Source of the DNA: Pseudoflavitalea sp. G-6-1-2
GTDB lineage: Bacteria; Bacteroidota; Bacteroidia; Chitinophagales; Chitinophagaceae
Direction: 5' to 3'
DNA: 64,000 nt
Assembly (NCBI RefSeq): GCF_012927185.1
Contig: NZ_JABBGB010000002.1
Span: 744,001-808,000 of the forward strand
The notes below the pieces were generated by a model. The model saw only the letters and a program-made list of their open reading frames with translations. It searched no databases and was not told the origin of the DNA. The position numbers were made by a program, and so were the translations under genes. Every line of letters begins with the position of its first letter. Position 1 is the stretch's first letter. Below, piece by piece: positions 60,796 through 64,000 of the stretch.

Positions 60796-61649
60796 AAAGA
60801 ATACGTGAACATCTTCCCTTCCAGCAATGCAGGAATGAATACCTTCTTTTGTTTTGCATCGAAATAAAAATCAGCAGGACCACCTATTGCAGGCAATTCA
60901 ATTTTGGAAGAAAAGCTGTTCTGAAGATCGATCTTCCACAAAGATCCTGCTGCATGGTCCATTGCACTCCATTCAGAAACCAGCAATGTATGATCGTTCA
61001 GTAAAGCCAATCCGTCGAATGCTCCACCAATAGCGCCAATAGCTTCATAAACAGGTTTGTTGTCGCTCCATGTGATCACACCCAATACGCCTGCTTTCAA
61101 ATCTTCAAAAACAAAACTGCAGGTATAGAGTTTCTTACGCTTTGCATCGTAACAGATACCATTTGCGCCTTTCACGTTTGCGATGGTTGTTACTGCTTCG
61201 GTATTCAGATCTACTTCGATGATGCTTCCCGGAACGGTTTCGGATAAGAACAAAGTATGATCATTCTTCACTTCCAGATCATTGGCAAAACTTACGTTCT
61301 GCTTAGCGAGATCAATTTCTTTTACTTTATTGCCGGTAGACAATTCAATGCCTACAATGCGATCGATATCCGCTACATACAACACACCTTTGATGATGGC
61401 AGTGCCCTTAGGTGCGTTCAGTATTTCTTTGGTGATATTTGCTTCGATGATATCACCGTTAAGACTGAGTTTGCTGATGCTGCCATCACCGTCTTTCGCA
61501 ACAGGCTCCAGTTTTTTTCCAATGTTGGTTACGTAAAGAAATTTCCCGTCGGAGATAATGCTCTCAGGATTGGCAAGGCCATTGCTCTGTTGCGCTGCAG
61601 CAAACGAAACAGCAAACGCACATGCAAGAAATGCGACTATTCTTTTCAT
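60792..61649 (-). CDS. Exported SMP-30/NHL-type beta-propeller protein
   Basis: 285 residues from ATG 61649 with a Sec signal (MKRIVAFLACAFAVSFAAAQ). The in-frame TTG at 61670 lies inside the -7 element and is unlikely to be the start. The mature protein repeats propeller-blade patterns (NPESIISDGKFLYVTNIG, KGVLYVADIDRIVGIEL, FANDLEVKNDHTLFLSE, GICYDAKRKKLYTCSF), typical of SMP-30/gluconolactonase-like or NHL proteins. The acidic calcium ligands of true lactonases are only partly recognisable, so activity is uncertain. It is probably periplasmic. An AraC-type regulator gene lies 81 bases upstream in the same direction. Confidence 0.78.
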   Translation of the reverse strand: MKRIVAFLACAFAVSFAAAQQSNGLANPESIISDGKFLYVTNIGKKLEPVAKDGDGSISKLSLNGDIIEANITKEILNAPKGTAIIKGVLYVADIDRIVGIELSTGNKVKEIDLAKQNVSFANDLEVKNDHTLFLSETVPGSIIEVDLNTEAVTTIANVKGANGICYDAKRKKLYTCSFVFEDLKAGVLGVITWSDNKPVYEAIGAIGGAFDGLALLNDHTLLVSEWSAMDHAAGSLWKIDLQNSFSSKIELPAIGGPADFYFDAKQKKVFIPALLEGKMFTYSF

Positions 61650-61652
61650 CGT

Positions 61653-61678
61653 AGATAATTTATACAGCAAAATTATCT
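61653..61678 (-). promoter_or_regulatory. Inverted repeat overlapping the -7 element of the SMP-30-like gene
   Basis: AGATAATTT (61653-61661) and AAATTATCT (61670-61678) are perfect 9-base inverted repeats with an 8-base spacer. The -7 element TAATTTTG (61675-61668, minus strand) fits TAnnTTTG and lies within the right arm. The transcript would start near 61663, inside the repeat. The position fits a repressor operator, or a short 5' hairpin. Confidence 0.5.
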
Positions 61679-61730
61679 GCGATCAAAAACCGCCGGTAAC
61701 GGTATCAGCTCAGATGATGTTTATTCCGGC

Positions 61731-62591
61731 TCAGTTTACAGCAATTCCTACTCTGCTGAGTTGCGGAGTGGCTCCGTATTTCTCTTTGAAGATCCTGATG
61801 AAGTGGGAAGTATTCTCAAAACCACATTCCATGGCTATTTCAGTCACCTGCATTCCGGAGTGAAGCAATAGTGTTCGTGCATGTTCGAGTCGCTGATCGT
61901 TGATCCATTTTTTGGGAGCGCATTGAAAATGCTGCTGAAAATCGCGCTTGAACGAAGCAAGACTGCGATGCGAAAGTTTCGCCAGTTCTTCGAGTGTAAC
62001 CGGTTGCAGCAGATGGGTTCGTACAATGAATTCTATATCGGGTTTGCCGAAGGCAATGTTCTGCAGAAATGCGAGTATCTGTTCTTTGCATTCACCTGCA
62101 AGCAGCAGCAACAGCAGCTCCTGCTGTTTGAGTTGCAGAATAGCATCGAGGCGTTGTATGGGTTGATGAAAGAATCCGGTGAACTGAATTTTGAAATCAT
62201 CCAGCAGTTCGTTGGTGGGCACCACCATCAATTCCTTTGATGCCGGAGGTTCTGTTACATGCAGTTGATGTGCAAGCAGGAATCTCTTTACAAAATCATC
62301 CGTCAGAAACAACACCAATGCCTCAAATGGCTGATCGGCCAGCACTACTTCAGATGTTACGTAGATGCCTCTTTTGAGAATCAGCAATTGTCCTTCAGTG
62401 GCTTTCACCGTGTTGTTGCCGAAATACATCATCTTCTCTCCCTTCAGTACAAAAACGAATGTATGATCGGTCATGAATCCGTTTTTCTTACTGGTGGAAT
62501 GCATCAGCTTGATCTTCGCAACGGGCGTATCGCCCATATGCAGCATTACATCCGGATGATCTTTGAGCGTTTCAGGCAACCTGTACAGCAT
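61731..62591 (-). CDS. AraC-family transcriptional regulator (cupin sensor plus HTH)
   Basis: 286 residues. The N-terminal part (about 1-170) has the beta-barrel pattern of an AraC sensor domain (FVFVLKGEKMMYFGNNTVKATEGQLLIL). The C-terminal part has two helix-turn-helix motifs: TLEELAKLSHRSLASFKRDFQQHF and the closing VTEIAMECGFENTSHFIRIFKEKYG. The ligand is unknown. The gene lies directly upstream of the SMP-30-like gene, which has an inverted repeat over its promoter and may be its target. Confidence 0.9.
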   Translation of the reverse strand: MLYRLPETLKDHPDVMLHMGDTPVAKIKLMHSTSKKNGFMTDHTFVFVLKGEKMMYFGNNTVKATEGQLLILKRGIYVTSEVVLADQPFEALVLFLTDDFVKRFLLAHQLHVTEPPASKELMVVPTNELLDDFKIQFTGFFHQPIQRLDAILQLKQQELLLLLLAGECKEQILAFLQNIAFGKPDIEFIVRTHLLQPVTLEELAKLSHRSLASFKRDFQQHFQCAPKKWINDQRLEHARTLLLHSGMQVTEIAMECGFENTSHFIRIFKEKYGATPQLSRVGIAVN

Positions 62592-62633
62592 ACTGCAAAG
62601 ATAGTTGCAGCAGCGGGTATTTGCAATGAGGCA

Positions 62634-63248
62634 TCAGGCTACGGCGCGTGCCGCTTTTCTTTTCTCATTGCAGGGGATACATTCTGCATTTGCTTCGAAA
62701 CTGCGGGGAACAAAACAACGCAGATAAGCCAACGCTTCTCTGATATGTTCTCTGATGGTATTCTTAGAAACATTCAGCATGGCGGCGATCTCTTCGTTGC
62801 TCAGTCCTTTGAGACGGCTGAGTTTGAACACCTCTTTCCTTTTTTCGGGAAGCGATTCGATGCCTTTATGCAAAATGGAATGCAGTTCTTTCAGTTCAAT
62901 TTCAGATTCGGGTTCGGCCCAAAGTTCCTGTGCAGGATCGGCAGCAACCACAGACAAACCAGTTTTCTTTTTCTTCAGTTGGTTATACATTCTGTTCTTC
63001 GTAACCACATATACAAAACCGGGGAAGTTCTGCATTCCTGCCAGCTTCTCGCGGAACATCCAGATACTCATAAAAACATCCTGCGCTACTTCCTCTGCCT
63101 TCCTCTCATCTTTCACTGTCCGTGCCAGATGGAGATTGATGAGCGAAGCATATCGCGCAACGATCTGCGAAAACGCCTGCTGGTCGCCCTTTGCAATGCG
63201 TGCGAGCAGTTCCTGTTCATCAGCCGGATGGATATTTGTAGTTATCAT
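62634..63248 (-). CDS. ECF-type RNA polymerase sigma factor
   Basis: 204 residues. Region 2 is IAKGDQQAFSQIVARYASLIN and AEEVAQDVFMSIW. Region 4 is IESLPEKRKEVFKLSRLKGLSNEEIAAMLNVSKNTIREHI. A Cys-containing tail follows (ECIPCNEKRKAARAVA). Unlike the sigma gene at 7248, no FecR or SusCD genes follow. The neighbouring AraC gene lies 42 bases beyond its stop in the same direction. Its signal and target are unknown. It diverges from the Lrp-type regulator gene. Confidence 0.9.
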   Translation of the reverse strand: MITTNIHPADEQELLARIAKGDQQAFSQIVARYASLINLHLARTVKDERKAEEVAQDVFMSIWMFREKLAGMQNFPGFVYVVTKNRMYNQLKKKKTGLSVVAADPAQELWAEPESEIELKELHSILHKGIESLPEKRKEVFKLSRLKGLSNEEIAAMLNVSKNTIREHIREALAYLRCFVPRSFEANAECIPCNEKRKAARAVA

Positions 63249-63405
63249 GTAGCTCCGTATTAATTGATATAAAATTGTGGAATCACTTTATTTTATCCAA
63301 TACAGAGCGCAAATCGCCGTAAATTTTATGGATTAATGCCTAATAATTGTATTTTTATCCGGAATTAAGTACACAAACATCCCCAAACCTTTACTTTTTT
63401 TCAAT

Positions 63406-63873
63406 ATGGCCCAGGAAGAATTAGACCCGTTAGACATCAGAATATTGCGTTTGGTGCAACGGGATGCCTCACTCACCCATAAAGAGATCGCTGCCGAACT
63501 GGGCAAATCTGTGGCCACCGTTCACGAACGGATAAGGCGATTGAAAGAACAGGGATTCATCAAAAAGATCGTGGCGATACTCGACAGAAAGAAGATCGAT
63601 AAAAGTCTGATTGCATTTTCGCAGGTGCTGCTGCACAATCACACGGCGGAGACGCTGGCAACTTTTGAAAGGGAAGTGAGCAAATTCCCCGAAGTGATGG
63701 AGTGTTTTCAGATGACGGGCACCTTCGATTTTATTCTGCGCATTGCCACCAGTGATATGGATGCGTATCACGATTTTTACCGCAATAAACTGGCCAGGCT
63801 GCCCAATATTACTACAGTGCAGAGTTTTTTTGTATTGAGTGAAACGAAGAGTGTAACGGCCTATCCTATTTAG
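63406..63873 (+). CDS. Lrp/AsnC-family transcriptional regulator
   Basis: 155 residues. The N-terminal HTH is LDPLDIRILRLVQRDASLTHKEIAAELGKSVATVHERIRRLKEQGFI. The C-terminal RAM-type domain has VAILDRKKIDKSLIAFSQVLL, FPEVMECFQMTGTFDFILRIATSDMDAYHDFY and LPNITTVQSFFVLSE. It is a typical feast/famine-type dimeric regulator binding an amino acid or other small metabolite. The divergent ECF gene starts 157 bases away. Confidence 0.93.
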   Translation: MAQEELDPLDIRILRLVQRDASLTHKEIAAELGKSVATVHERIRRLKEQGFIKKIVAILDRKKIDKSLIAFSQVLLHNHTAETLATFEREVSKFPEVMECFQMTGTFDFILRIATSDMDAYHDFYRNKLARLPNITTVQSFFVLSETKSVTAYPI

Positions 63874-63890
63874 GTGCAGGAGTAGCTCTT

Positions 63891-64000
63891 CTAATCGACG
63901 GAGTTATTGAATTTAAGGGAATGTAAAAAAGCTTTTGCCCATTCAATATCATCCTGATGTTGTACTGAAGCCACACAAATAAGAATATGATCCAGCGCAA
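63891..64000 (-). CDS. C-terminal end of an unidentified protein cut by the window edge
   Basis: On the minus strand one frame reads ALDHILICVASVQHQDDIEW followed by AKAFLHSLKFNNSVD and a stop at 63891-63893. The composition (hydrophobic strand, acidic turn, amphipathic helix) looks like a real protein end. The other minus-strand frames are less convincing. The rest of the gene lies to the right of the window. The stop sits 18 bases from the stop of the convergent Lrp gene. Confidence 0.45.
   Translation of the reverse strand, partial: ALDHILICVASVQHQDDIEWAKAFLHSLKFNNSVD

Noticed and set aside
62259-63263. 334-codon plus-strand frame opposite the AraC and ECF sigma genes
   Set aside because: Spans two real minus-strand genes and their gap, and shows no motif.

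Overview
The window is a chromosomal stretch of a Bacteroidota bacterium, most likely a member of the Chitinophagales/Chitinophagaceae (inference). The evidence is two SusC/SusD-type loci, a FecR/ECF sigma pair, six proteins ending in a type IX secretion (T9SS) sorting domain, a GT117/DUF2723 membrane protein, weak Shine-Dalgarno signals, and several copies of the Bacteroidota -7 promoter element TAnnTTTG. I see no rRNA, tRNA, CRISPR array, transposase or phage gene.

Layout. (1) 1-5854: end of a polysaccharide-utilisation locus with a truncated SusD, a GH106-type rhamnosidase and a GH28-type polygalacturonase-like enzyme. This points to rhamnogalacturonan or another pectic substrate. A T9SS protein of unknown role (5883-6995) lies convergent to it. 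(2) 7248-17637: a signalling and uptake operon: ECF sigma factor, FecR anti-sigma factor, SusC with an STN signalling domain, SusD, a DUF4843 lipoprotein, a PKD-like lipoprotein and a TlpA-type thioredoxin. It contains no glycan hydrolase. (3) 17715-21476: a second GH28-like enzyme with a Tat-type signal, a geranylgeranyl-reductase-family flavoprotein and a small secreted zinc metalloprotease. (4) 21889-37569: six large minus-strand genes in one probable operon, closed by a strong terminator. They encode a jelly-roll polysaccharide-lyase-like protein, an unassigned beta-helix protein, two tandem PL6 lyases, a PQQ-type sugar dehydrogenase and a GH5 cellulase. Five of the six carry T9SS tails and share interchangeable discoidin, Ig-like and CBM96/DNRLRE-like modules. 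This is the most unusual locus in the window. A reasonable hypothesis is a secreted, cell-surface system against an alginate-plus-cellulose matrix or a uronate-rich exopolysaccharide, without its own SusC/D pair.

(5) 38047-55667: mostly housekeeping genes: HdeD-like membrane protein, SDR oxidoreductase, SAM hydroxide adenosyltransferase, GT117 protein, a VWA/AAA+ ATPase pair, MurB, a NAD(P)-binding protein, PriA, PlsC, a DUF4258 protein, the tRNA methylthiotransferase MtaB, a YdcF-like protein and 3-methyladenine DNA glycosylase I. Between 40309 and 40952 a gene-free stretch holds a large imperfect palindrome.

(6) 56044-59453: a signalling cluster with a receiver-PAS-histidine kinase, a stand-alone receiver and a membrane histidine kinase. 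The membrane domain of that kinase matches the plant ethylene receptor ETR1 at all seven residues known to matter for ethylene binding, with a constant numbering offset. (7) 59695-64000: nitronate monooxygenase, a secreted SMP-30/NHL-like protein, an AraC-type regulator, a second ECF sigma factor, an Lrp/AsnC regulator, and the C-terminal end of one more minus-strand gene at the right edge.

All assignments come from reading the sequence by eye. No database search or structure prediction was run.
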